Positions 48,122 to 56,213 of a DNA stretch of 64,000 nucleotides are shown one piece after another (position 1 is the stretch's first letter; every line of letters begins with the position of its first letter). The notes beneath the pieces are model-generated. The model saw only the letters and a list, made by a program, of their open reading frames with translations. It made no database searches and was not told the DNA's origin. The position numbers were made by a program, and so were the translations under genes. The DNA comes from Pseudomonas viridiflava (GTDB lineage Bacteria; Pseudomonadota; Gammaproteobacteria; Pseudomonadales; Pseudomonadaceae), in contig NZ_UUPU01000085.1 in assembly GCF_900591205.1 (NCBI RefSeq), positions 186,001-250,000 of the forward strand, given 5' to 3'.

Positions 48122-49249
48122 ATGTTTCACATTATGTTCAGCATGCCTTGCCTGTACGTCATCGTGCGGTTTATTTGGCCGATGCCGTGGGCGCTAGCGA
48201 CCAGAATAGCGGTTGTGCTGCTGCTTATCTTCGCCTCGCAATATCACCTGTACTGTCGCTTCTCTTCCGGCAGCGTTTTCTCGCCGGAGTTTCCGCGGGG
48301 CGTGGTGATGCTGTTTAACTGGGCGTTCGGTGCGATTTTGTTGATTGCGGTGCTGCAAATTATCGTCGACTTGGGGACGTTGCTGGTCATGCTGATCCGG
48401 CGGCAATGGCTGACTATTCCAGCCGGTCTTCGTTATGGCCTTGGCACGGCAGCCGTGTTGTTGTCAGCCGTGGGTGTCCAGCAGGCGGTGCGCGTCCCGC
48501 CTATCAAGGATGTCGAGTTGGCGATCAAAAACCTGCCTGCGCAATTTGACGGTTACAAGGTCCTGCAACTCACTGACTTGCACATCAGTCGCCTGTTTAA
48601 CGAGCCGTGGACGCGAGCGGTGGTGAGCGAATCAAACGCTCTGGGCGTCGATCTGATCGTCGTCACCGGAGATTTAATAGACGGCTCAGTCGCCAATCGG
48701 ACACTGGATATTGCTGCCCTGCAGGATCTGCATGCCCCGGATGGCGTCTATGTCATCCCCGGCAATCATGAGTATTTTTTCGACAATGAAGCCTGGATGC
48801 AGCATTTCAGGTCGCTGGGAATGATACCCCTTGCCAACAGCCATACACTGATCGAGCGCGATGGGGCGAAGATCGTACTGGCCGGCGTTACTGATCTAAC
48901 GGCTCCCAAAACCGGCTTCCCGCCGCCAGACCTCAAGCAGGCGTTGGCGGGTGCGCCGAAAGACGCGCCCATCATCCTGCTTGATCATCAGCCGAGAAAT
49001 GCTCGGGATGCCGCCAGCCAAGGTGTGGCGTTACAGCTTTCCGGCCATACCCACGGCGGGATGATCCTCGGCATCGACAGGCTCCTGGCTTTGGCTAACG
49101 CAGGGTTCGTATCCGGGCTTTATGACGTCAATGGCATGCAACTGTACGTCAACAACGGCACTGCACTCTGGCCGGGATTTGCCCTACGGCTGGGCAAACC
49201 CTCAGAGCTGACACGCATCACGCTGCGACGAGCATCGAACGCCGGCTAG
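48122..49249 (+). CDS. Membrane-anchored metallophosphoesterase
   Basis: This 375-residue protein has about four N-terminal membrane segments (residues about 10-125) and a calcineurin-like phosphoesterase domain (about 140-370). The metal motifs are LQLTDLHISRL, VVTGDLIDG, VIPGNHEYFFD and SGHTHGGMI. The layout matches YaeI/YkuE-like membrane phosphoesterases, some of which act on UDP-sugar lipids or similar envelope substrates; the substrate here is unknown. AAGGAG lies nine bases before the ATG. Confidence 0.9.
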   Translation: MFHIMFSMPCLYVIVRFIWPMPWALATRIAVVLLLIFASQYHLYCRFSSGSVFSPEFPRGVVMLFNWAFGAILLIAVLQIIVDLGTLLVMLIRRQWLTIPAGLRYGLGTAAVLLSAVGVQQAVRVPPIKDVELAIKNLPAQFDGYKVLQLTDLHISRLFNEPWTRAVVSESNALGVDLIVVTGDLIDGSVANRTLDIAALQDLHAPDGVYVIPGNHEYFFDNEAWMQHFRSLGMIPLANSHTLIERDGAKIVLAGVTDLTAPKTGFPPPDLKQALAGAPKDAPIILLDHQPRNARDAASQGVALQLSGHTHGGMILGIDRLLALANAGFVSGLYDVNGMQLYVNNGTALWPGFALRLGKPSELTRITLRRASNAG

Positions 49250-49345
49250 CCGCATGCCCGCCGAGCCAGCAGCGCCCGAGTTTGCCGAGGCGCAGCGATC
49301 CATTAAACGGTTTGGAAACCGGCGCGACGGCGTGGGTTGTCATGG

Positions 49346-51295
49346 TCAGCGGTTGCTCAGCGCTGGGCTCTCGTCCCTGGGGGGCCTCCAGCCCAGTAGC
49401 TGTTGCTTGAACCCATAACTGGCGCCTTGATAGTAGGTGATCGCCCGCTGGATCAACGGGTCATCGCCGCCGACCCGCAGTTCCTGGCTCTCGCCCAAGG
49501 CTTGATCGTGGCGACGCAGGCCCATGCGCGGGCTGAGAATCGCCAGGTCCTTGCCGTCGAACAACCCCAGGTGTTGATAGTTGCCGACCACCACTCGCGG
49601 CGGCAGTGGGTTGTCCTGCAACAGGTTGCGCCCGAAGAACGTCGACTCGTAGCTCAGGTTGATCAGCCCCAGCAGCGTTGGCGCCAAGTCGATCTGGCTG
49701 GCCAATTGCGCGGTTTCCCGGGCGTCGATCAGCTTCGGGGCATAGATAAACAGCGGAATCTGGTAGTTGGTGATCGGCAGGTCCTCCTTGCCTGCGCTGC
49801 CGGCCGTGTGATCGGCGACGAACACAAAGATCGTGTTATCGAACCACGGCTTCTGGCGAGCTGCGTCAAGAAACTCACCGATGGCGTGATCGGTGTACTT
49901 CACCGCACCGTCGCGGCCGTTGCCGGATTTGATATCAATCCGCCCGTCGGGGTAGGTGTAGGGGCGATGGTTGGATGTGGTCATCAGTTGCAACAAAAAC
50001 GGCTGCTGCTTGGCGTAGTCAGCATCGGCCAGTTTCAGGGTTTGCCGGTAAAGGTCTTCGTCGGCCATGCCCCAGGCGTTTTTAAACGAGATTTCTGCTT
50101 CGGGCACGCTGCTCTGGTCCACGACTCGGTAACCATTACCGCTGAAAAACGCGTTCATATTGTCGAAGTAACCGCGCCCACCGTAGACAAACACACTGTC
50201 GTAGCCAATCGCGCCGAGTTGTTGGCCCAGGCTGGCAAAGCCGCTTTCTCGGCCGATGCGCTTGACGATTGAGCGCCCCGGCGTTGGCGGGATGGCCAGG
50301 GTAATCGCTTCCAGGCCGCGATCGGTGCGGGTGCCGGTGGCATAGAAGTTATTGAAGTACAGGCTCTGTTGACGCAACGCATCCAGGTTCGGCGTGAGGT
50401 TGCGCCCATCGCCATTGCTGCCCATGTACTTGGCGCTGAAGCTTTCGATGGTCACCAGCACGATATTGGGTTTACGCAGCGTGCCCGGGTTGGTGATGGT
50501 GCGGCGGATATCCAGCGGGTCCTCGTCGATAAAGCGCGCATTGGGTTCGCTGAGCTCCGCACGCAGCTGTTTGGCAACGACGTCGGTTGGCAGGCTTTGA
50601 TAGAACTGCTGGTAATCCAGCTCGTTGTTACGGAACGCGGCGAAAAACTGATACGGCCCGTTGCTGGCCAGTTCGTTCTTGTAGGCATTCCCGCCTTGGG
50701 TGCGCGGGCTGTCCTGGCTGATCAGCTGCAGGCTGAGGCCGGCAACCACCAACAGGGCCAGGGCATTTACCAGGCGGCTACGCATCGCCAGCAGTGGGGC
50801 ATTCATCGCCGCATTGAACGGCTTGCGCAAGGCCAGGCTTAACACAATGGCCAGCATCGCCAGCAGGCTCAGCAGTTTGCCGATCGGGTAGGATTCCAGC
50901 AGGTTGTTCAATACTTCGTCGGAATACACCAGGTAATCAACGGCAATAAAGTTGAAACGCACCCCGAACTCATCCCAGAACAACCATTCGGCGACCGAGG
51001 TGAACAGCATGGCGAACAGGCTGACGGTCAGCAACGCCTGCAGGAACCAGCGGTGGCCGCGACGGCGCCACAGGGCGGGTGGGCACAGCAGCAGATACAG
51101 CCCTAATGGCAGCGCGGCATAGGCCAGAAAGCCCAAATCGTAGAGTAGGCCCACACCAAACACCGGCAGCAGATTGCCACCCACTTCATCCAGGTGAGTG
51201 ACCAGCAGCACGCTGCGGGTGAGCAGGAAAACCAATAACCAGGCACCGGTTATCAACAGCAGATAGCGCATTGGCGCTGTTTTGATAAAACCCAT
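49346..51295 (-). CDS. LTA synthase-like sulfatase-fold membrane enzyme
   Basis: This 649-residue protein has about five N-terminal membrane helices (about 8-200) and a periplasmic sulfatase/phosphatase domain (about 280-570). NIVLVTIESFSAKYMGSNG gives the metal-binding Glu, and ATGTRTDRGLEA carries the catalytic Thr. Further metal ligands fall in FVADHTAG. Gram-negative relatives transfer phosphoglycerol or phosphoethanolamine to glucans or lipid A. AAGGAA lies eight bases before the ATG. A promoter with a ColR-type box lies directly upstream, linking it to the divergent colRS genes. Confidence 0.88.
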   Translation of the reverse strand: MGFIKTAPMRYLLLITGAWLLVFLLTRSVLLVTHLDEVGGNLLPVFGVGLLYDLGFLAYAALPLGLYLLLCPPALWRRRGHRWFLQALLTVSLFAMLFTSVAEWLFWDEFGVRFNFIAVDYLVYSDEVLNNLLESYPIGKLLSLLAMLAIVLSLALRKPFNAAMNAPLLAMRSRLVNALALLVVAGLSLQLISQDSPRTQGGNAYKNELASNGPYQFFAAFRNNELDYQQFYQSLPTDVVAKQLRAELSEPNARFIDEDPLDIRRTITNPGTLRKPNIVLVTIESFSAKYMGSNGDGRNLTPNLDALRQQSLYFNNFYATGTRTDRGLEAITLAIPPTPGRSIVKRIGRESGFASLGQQLGAIGYDSVFVYGGRGYFDNMNAFFSGNGYRVVDQSSVPEAEISFKNAWGMADEDLYRQTLKLADADYAKQQPFLLQLMTTSNHRPYTYPDGRIDIKSGNGRDGAVKYTDHAIGEFLDAARQKPWFDNTIFVFVADHTAGSAGKEDLPITNYQIPLFIYAPKLIDARETAQLASQIDLAPTLLGLINLSYESTFFGRNLLQDNPLPPRVVVGNYQHLGLFDGKDLAILSPRMGLRRHDQALGESQELRVGGDDPLIQRAITYYQGASYGFKQQLLGWRPPRDESPALSNR

Positions 51296-51339
51296 GTCAA
51301 TGTTCCTTATATCAATGGGGGGCGATCTTCGCCCTGACA

Positions 51340-51376
51340 CTGTAGTCAGCTTGTGAAGCTATAGTGAAAAACTCGT
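51340..51376 (-). promoter_or_regulatory. Candidate ColR-type promoter of the LTA-synthase-like gene
   Basis: On the minus strand ACGAGTTTTTCAC is followed, after 16 bases, by GACTACAG. The box ends 68 bases before the start codon. The same box, spacing and downstream word recur upstream of the methyltransferase gene. The box resembles the TTTTCAC core I remember for ColR sites. Confidence 0.55.
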
Positions 51377-51496
51377 TCGACAATACAAACAGTTGAAAAC
51401 CTTTATCGACGGGCCTTTCAGCTCTATCCCTGAGCCACACTTGGCCTTAAGCTGCGCGAGCCAACACGGCCGTTACCGCGTACGGAGACACTGCCC

Positions 51497-52180
51497 ATGC
51501 GAATTTTATTGGTTGAAGACAACCGCGATATTCTGGCCAACCTGGCGGATTACCTGGGGCTCAAGGGCTACACCGTGGACTGTGCGCAGGACGGTTTGTC
51601 GGGCCTGCACCTGGCCGCCACCGAACATTACGACTTGATCGTGCTCGACATCATGCTGCCCGGTATCGACGGCTACACCCTGTGCAAGCGCCTGCGCGAA
51701 GACGCACGCCGCGATACGCCGGTGATCATGCTCACTGCCCGTGACCAGTTGGATGATCGGCTGCAGGGCTTCAAGTCCGGCGCCGATGATTACCTGCTCA
51801 AGCCGTTTGCCCTGTCGGAACTGGCCGCACGCATCGAGGCCGTGTTGCGCCGTGCTCAGGGTGGCGGCCGTCGTGCGTTGCAGGTTGGCGATCTGAGCTA
51901 CGACCTCGATACTCTGGAAGTGACCCGCGAAGGGCGCCTGCTCAAGCTCAACCCCGTTGGCCTGAAACTGCTGGCGGTGCTGATGCAGAAAAGCCCGCAT
52001 GTACTGCGCCGCGAAATCCTCGAAGAAGCCTTGTGGGGTGATGACTGCCCCGACAGCGACAGCCTGCGCAGCCACGTGCACCAGTTGCGCCAGGTAATTG
52101 ATAAGCCGTTCGCCAAACCGTTGCTGCAAACGGTGCACGGCGTGGGTTATCGCTTGGCCGAGGGCCGAGATGGAGTTTAA
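51497..52180 (+). CDS. colR: Response regulator ColR (OmpR family)
   Basis: In this 227-residue regulator the receiver domain (1-115) has the acidic pair Glu7/Asp8, phospho-Asp51 in LIVLDIMLPG, Thr80 and Lys102. The OmpR winged helix (about 130-222) has SDSLRSHVHQLRQVIDKPF. It matches remembered ColR of P. putida and P. fluorescens very closely. There ColR maintains membrane integrity, LPS modification and root colonisation. It overlaps colS by eleven bases. Confidence 0.93.
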   Translation: MRILLVEDNRDILANLADYLGLKGYTVDCAQDGLSGLHLAATEHYDLIVLDIMLPGIDGYTLCKRLREDARRDTPVIMLTARDQLDDRLQGFKSGADDYLLKPFALSELAARIEAVLRRAQGGGRRALQVGDLSYDLDTLEVTREGRLLKLNPVGLKLLAVLMQKSPHVLRREILEEALWGDDCPDSDSLRSHVHQLRQVIDKPFAKPLLQTVHGVGYRLAEGRDGV

Positions 52181-53450
52181 GCAAAGCCTTGCCCAACGGA
52201 TCATCATCGCCTTTGCGTTGATGAGTGCGTTGGTGGCGGGAGCCTTCGCCATGGGCATCGTCGCGACTGTGCACCTGGTGGAAGAGAAGTTGATTTCGGC
52301 GGGCCTGGGCGGTGACTTGCAGCGCCTGCTGCTGATGGACACCGTAGAAGACTGGCGGCACCGCCCCGAGCCGGACCAGCTGTTTTACTTCAGCGGCGGC
52401 CCCGGCGACTTCGAGTTGCCCAAGGACCTGCGGCATCTGGAGCCGGGCTTCCACGAAGTATTTCGCGAGGCCCTGTCGTACCACGCCATGGTCGAAGTGG
52501 TCGACGGCCGGCGCTATGTGCTGTTGCAGGATCAAAGCGATTTTGAGGAGCGCGAGCGCGTGCTGTTTGCCGTGGTGCTGGTGGGTTTTGTGCTCAGCCT
52601 TGCGCTGGCGGTGTTCCTTGGCTGGGTGCTGGCCCGCAAGGTGATGGCACCCGTGGTGCGCCTGGCCCGCCAGGTGCGGCATCGCGACCAGTTGCTGGGC
52701 CTGGCGCCGCCCCTGGCGCCGGACTACGCGGCCGACGAGGTGGGCGAGCTGGCCGTCGCGTTCGACGCCACGCTGGGGCGCCTGCGCCAGGCATTGTCCC
52801 GCGAGCAAATGTTTACCAGCGATGTCAGCCACGAGTTGCGCACGCCCTTGATGGTGTTGGCCAGCTCCTGCGAGTTGTTGCTGGAGAATCCGGCCATCGA
52901 CCAGCGCGGGCGTAATCAAGTGCTGCGTATCGCCAGGGCGTGTGAAGAAATGCGCGAACTGGTGCAGACCTTCCTGATGCTGGCTCGTGCCCAGCACGAC
53001 GCCGCCGCCATGTCGCCGCAAGTCAGCCTGACGCAAGTGGCCGATGACCTGCTCGGCATCTGGCGCGGGCCTATCGAGCAAAAGGGCCTGGAATTGATCT
53101 ACCAGCCGGGCAACCCTCTCGATACGCGTTACAACATCACCTTCCTGCATGCGGTGATGGGCAATCTGCTGCGCAACGCCCTGCACTACACCGAGCACGG
53201 TTTTATCCGGCTGACCCTGGAACCGAGCGGGTTTGTGGTAGAGGACAGCGGTGTCGGCATACCCGAGGACAAGCGTGAGGCGATGTTCGAGCCCTTTGTG
53301 CGCGGCAGCGAAAAACGCGGTGAGGGTCTGGGGCTGGGCCTGTCACTGGTCCAGCGGATCTGCGAGAACCAGGGCTGGAGCGTTAGCTTGAGCACCATGG
53401 AGCCCAACGGCTGCCGCTTTCATGTCGAATTGAGTCAGGTCAAAGCCTGA
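52170..53450 (+). CDS. colS: Sensor histidine kinase ColS
   Basis: In this 426-residue sensor two membrane helices (about 10-34 and 132-155) flank a periplasmic loop of about 97 residues. His35, Glu38, Glu126 and Glu129 are present; these are the positions I recall as the metal (zinc, iron) ligands of ColS, with EERE as the ExxE motif. A HAMP-like linker, the phospho-His221 in DVSHELRTP and the ATPase with GVGIPEDKRE and GLGLGLSLV follow. It phosphorylates ColR. Confidence 0.93.
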   Translation: MEFKQSLAQRIIIAFALMSALVAGAFAMGIVATVHLVEEKLISAGLGGDLQRLLLMDTVEDWRHRPEPDQLFYFSGGPGDFELPKDLRHLEPGFHEVFREALSYHAMVEVVDGRRYVLLQDQSDFEERERVLFAVVLVGFVLSLALAVFLGWVLARKVMAPVVRLARQVRHRDQLLGLAPPLAPDYAADEVGELAVAFDATLGRLRQALSREQMFTSDVSHELRTPLMVLASSCELLLENPAIDQRGRNQVLRIARACEEMRELVQTFLMLARAQHDAAAMSPQVSLTQVADDLLGIWRGPIEQKGLELIYQPGNPLDTRYNITFLHAVMGNLLRNALHYTEHGFIRLTLEPSGFVVEDSGVGIPEDKREAMFEPFVRGSEKRGEGLGLGLSLVQRICENQGWSVSLSTMEPNGCRFHVELSQVKA

Positions 53451-53473
53451 CTGCTTCCCCTGCCGCTATCCTG

Positions 53474-53494
53474 CCGAAGTACACCGTACTTCGG
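53474..53494. other. Perfect hairpin after colS
   Basis: CCGAAGTAC-ACC-GTACTTCGG is a perfect 9-bp stem 23 bases after the colS stop. No T run follows, so it may stabilise the colRS mRNA or act as an operator rather than terminate. Confidence 0.6.
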
Positions 53495-53557
53495 CGAAGA
53501 TGGCCCCATGCTATTGCTTGTGTCTGTAAAGTCTTGAAATGTATGGGATTGGACAGG

Positions 53558-53594
53558 ACAAGTTTTTCACAACGGGTTGACCTGTTGATCACAG
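53558..53594 (+). promoter_or_regulatory. Candidate ColR-type promoter of the methyltransferase operon
   Basis: ACAAGTTTTTCAC is followed after 16 bases by GATCACAG. The box ends 68 bases before the methyltransferase ATG, the same distance as at the LTA-synthase-like gene. In P. fluorescens and P. putida the genes downstream of colRS are reported ColR targets. Confidence 0.6.
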
Positions 53595-53638
53595 GGCGCT
53601 GAGTAAGGTTGTAGGCATCAGCACCTGGAGATCCGTTG

Positions 53639-54319
53639 ATGTCTAAATCTATCAAGCTCGAATTTTCCGAAAAGTACGACGACGATCACGCCCACGAATA
53701 TTTGCTCAAGCATCAGGACAATCTGGCCCGCCGGTTGTCCCACAAACGCGACGAGCAGTTGGCCCGTGGTGCGTTGGCGATGGCCGGTGAGCCTGGCCTG
53801 GTGCTGGACCTGCCGTGCGGCGCCGGGCGTTTCTGGCCACTGCTGGCGGAAAAACCCAACCGCGTGATCATCGGCGCCGACAATTCGGCGTCTATGCTGA
53901 AGGTGGCAACGGTCGCCCAACCCGCGGATGTAGTGAAACGGGTACGGCCTTTGCAGACATCTGCCTTTGATATTGATTTGCCTGATAACTCGGTCGACAG
54001 CATTTTCTGTATGCGCCTGCTGCACCACATTGGTGATCCGGCGCACCGGCTGGCGATACTGCGGGAGTTTCAACGTGTTACCCGCGACAGCGTGATCATT
54101 TCGCTGTGGGTCGATGGCAACTTCAAAGCCTGGAAACGCAAGCGGCTGGAAGGCAAGCGTCGCGAGAACGGTGAGCAGGAAGGTTACCAAAATAGATTTG
54201 TGTTACCGGCTGCTACTGTAGAAGCAGAATTTGAAGAGGCCGGTTTTCGTGTCCAGGAGTCCCTGGACTTCATACCGCTGTACGCCATGTGGCGGGTGTA
54301 TGTATTGCGCAAGAGGTAA
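53639..54319 (+). CDS. SAM-dependent methyltransferase (orf222-like)
   Basis: In this 226-residue class I methyltransferase the SAM site is VLDLPCGAGRFWPLLAE, followed by VIIGADNSASML and the strand-4 region DNSVDSIFCMRLLHHI. The acceptor is unknown; its place between colS and an LPS-type kinase suggests a lipid A or core sugar step. It corresponds to the orf222 gene described downstream of colRS in P. fluorescens WCS365. GGAG lies eight bases before the ATG; the TTG one codon earlier is unlikely. Confidence 0.88.
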   Translation: MSKSIKLEFSEKYDDDHAHEYLLKHQDNLARRLSHKRDEQLARGALAMAGEPGLVLDLPCGAGRFWPLLAEKPNRVIIGADNSASMLKVATVAQPADVVKRVRPLQTSAFDIDLPDNSVDSIFCMRLLHHIGDPAHRLAILREFQRVTRDSVIISLWVDGNFKAWKRKRLEGKRRENGEQEGYQNRFVLPAATVEAEFEEAGFRVQESLDFIPLYAMWRVYVLRKR

Positions 54320-54323
54320 CAGG

Positions 54324-55043
54324 ATGGCAGTTGAGTGCGTAGCAGGCAGTCCGGTAGCGCCCGAAGAACGCTTCGATTATTTCTGGCGTCAGCAAGGCGA
54401 ATGGGTCGAGGAGCCCAACCGTCGGCGTGGCGGTGAAAGCGGTGTGCAGCGGGTGAAGAGCGCCAATGGCCGCTTGCTCTACAGCAAACGTCAGACTGGT
54501 CATATCTACCGCAGCTGGCTGCACCCATTCGGCCGCCCCACCGTGCTGCGCGAGCGTGATGCACTCAAGGGCCTGCGCCTGCTGGATGTGCGCGTGCCGG
54601 AAATGGTCTTTTGCGAGGCGCGTCGCGACCCCGAGCACCGCTGGAAGGCATTGCTGGTAACCGCCGCCCTTGATGGCTTCGACGAAATTGAAAACTGGTA
54701 CGCCGCCGGGGGCCGTGAACAGTACGGCGAGTTGGTACACGAGCGGGTGCTCAAGGAATTGGCCGGCACCCTGGCGCGGATGCACAAGGGGCGCTGGCAG
54801 CATGGTTGCCTCTACATCAAGCACATTTTTGTACGGGTAACCGGTGTTGGCGACTCGGCGAATGTGGAAGTGGCGTTGCTGGATTTCGAGAAATGCCGCC
54901 AGCGCTTGACCGCTTATCGGGCGGCTTCCCATGACATGCTGCAACTGCGCCGCCATTCGTCGTGGAACGATACTGATTGGGAAAAACTCAGCTACTTTTA
55001 CGAGACGGCGTTTGGCAGCGCTATCAAGGGTTTAACCAAATGA
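54324..55043 (+). CDS. LPS core kinase-like protein (InaA/WapQ family)
   Basis: This 239-residue protein has a divergent protein-kinase-like fold. The N-terminal part has GRLLYSKRQTGHIYRSWLHP, with a Lys that may bind ATP. LARMHKGRWQHGCLYIKHIF replaces the HxDxxxxN loop, and VALLDFEKCRQRL supplies the DFE metal motif. InaA/WapQ/RfaP relatives phosphorylate heptose in LPS core. It starts four bases after the methyltransferase stop and is followed by a coupled small gene. Confidence 0.87.
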   Translation: MAVECVAGSPVAPEERFDYFWRQQGEWVEEPNRRRGGESGVQRVKSANGRLLYSKRQTGHIYRSWLHPFGRPTVLRERDALKGLRLLDVRVPEMVFCEARRDPEHRWKALLVTAALDGFDEIENWYAAGGREQYGELVHERVLKELAGTLARMHKGRWQHGCLYIKHIFVRVTGVGDSANVEVALLDFEKCRQRLTAYRAASHDMLQLRRHSSWNDTDWEKLSYFYETAFGSAIKGLTK

Positions 55044-55267
55044 AGCTAGAAATAGCACGAGGTTTGTTCCTGGTCGGGGCGTTGGGTGTTGCAGCCCTGG
55101 CCCTGGCGGCGTGGGAGCTGTCTCGCACACAAGTACTGAGTGCGGCGCAGGGGAGCGGGCAGTGCCTGCTGCCGCGTGTTGCCAAGGTTAGTGTGGCGGC
55201 CAAGCCTGATCATGAGCTGTTGCTGTTCATGTTTGGCATGTCTCAGGGGATGAGGCCGCAGAGTTGA
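55040..55267 (+). CDS. Small single-pass membrane protein of the colRS operon
   Basis: This 75-residue protein is not recognised. One hydrophobic helix (ARGLFLVGALGVAALALAAW, about 6-26) is followed by a short basic periplasmic or cytosolic tail with one Cys. The ATG overlaps the kinase stop (ATGA), so it is translated with the LPS-modification operon. It may help the kinase or methyltransferase at the membrane; that is inference only. Confidence 0.65.
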   Translation: MKLEIARGLFLVGALGVAALALAAWELSRTQVLSAAQGSGQCLLPRVAKVSVAAKPDHELLLFMFGMSQGMRPQS

Positions 55268-55369
55268 AACGATTTGAATCTACCGAAGGGTCTTGCGATG
55301 TGAGGCCCTTTTTTTTGGCTGTGCGTTAGGGGAGGGGGCATATCCGTTGCTGTGGTTGTGGCTGATATT

Positions 55370-56165
55370 GGTTCCGCTCTTACAGCGGGTCACTTTTGGA
55401 AAAGCGCCAAAAGTAACCAAAAACGCTTTGCCCCATCACTCGGCACCTCGCCTCCGGCTCGGTGTGCCCTCACGCAGGCTTGAATCCGTGGGCCGCCGCG
55501 ATGGGCCATCCTTGGCCCAGCGCGGCTAACCCGGCGTCCTGCCGGGTTACCCACGGATTCAAGCCCGCGTGCGGCCAGCGTGGTTAATGGGGCGCCTAGA
55601 TCAAGATCAAGTGCAGATCAAAAGCAGAGCAAGGCGGCCTGGTAGCCGACCTGAGTGGTGTGGATCAAGAGCGGGGCGGCGTACGCGGTGGGGTGCTTTT
55701 CTGTGGGAGCTGGCTTGCCGGCGATACAGGCGCCTCGGTACATCAGGCACACCGAGTTGATGCTTTCGCAGCGATGCGGCGACCCGACAAGCCAGCTCCC
55801 ACATTTGACCGAGTACGGCTCTAATGCTCAGGTCGGCTGTCAGGCCGCCTCGCTTTGCTTTGTTTTTGCTGTGGCCCTTACATCCTTACCGCTGACGAAG
55901 TCAGCGATCTTTTGCGCTTTTGACTGTGATCTTGATCTGAGGCGCCCCGTCAATCACGCTGGCCGAACGCAGGCTTGAATCCGTGGGCAACCCGGCAGGA
56001 CGCCGGGTTAGCCGCGCTGGGCCAAGGATGGCCCATCGCGGCGGCCCACGGATTCAAGTCTGCGTGCGGGCACACCGAGCCGGAGGCGAGGTGCCGAGTG
56101 GTGGGGCAAGAGCGCTTTGGTTACTTTCGCGCTTTTCGAAAGTGACCCGCCGTAAGGGCGGAACC
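55370..56165. repeat. Large inverted-repeat block without genes
   Basis: Two arms of about 250 bases (55370-55620 and 55915-56165) are inverse copies with scattered changes. Shared stretches include CACTCGGCACCTCGCC, GGCCCAGCGCGGCTAACCCG and CCTGCCGGGTT on the matching strands. Each arm also has an internal palindrome (CCCGGCGTCCTGCCGGG). Between them lie about 290 bases with a REP pair. No open frame has coding character, and no transposase is present. The whole 946-base gap from 55268 to 56213 is otherwise empty. Confidence 0.85.
55702..55804. repeat. REP pair (inverted) inside the large inverted-repeat block
   Basis: GTGGGAGCTGGCTTGCCGGCG and its inverse lie about 60 bases apart, near the centre of the block between the long arms. 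Confidence 0.85.
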
Positions 56166-56213
56166 ATAAGCGGCCATCACCGCAGCAACGGATACACCCC
56201 CCCCGCCACCCAA

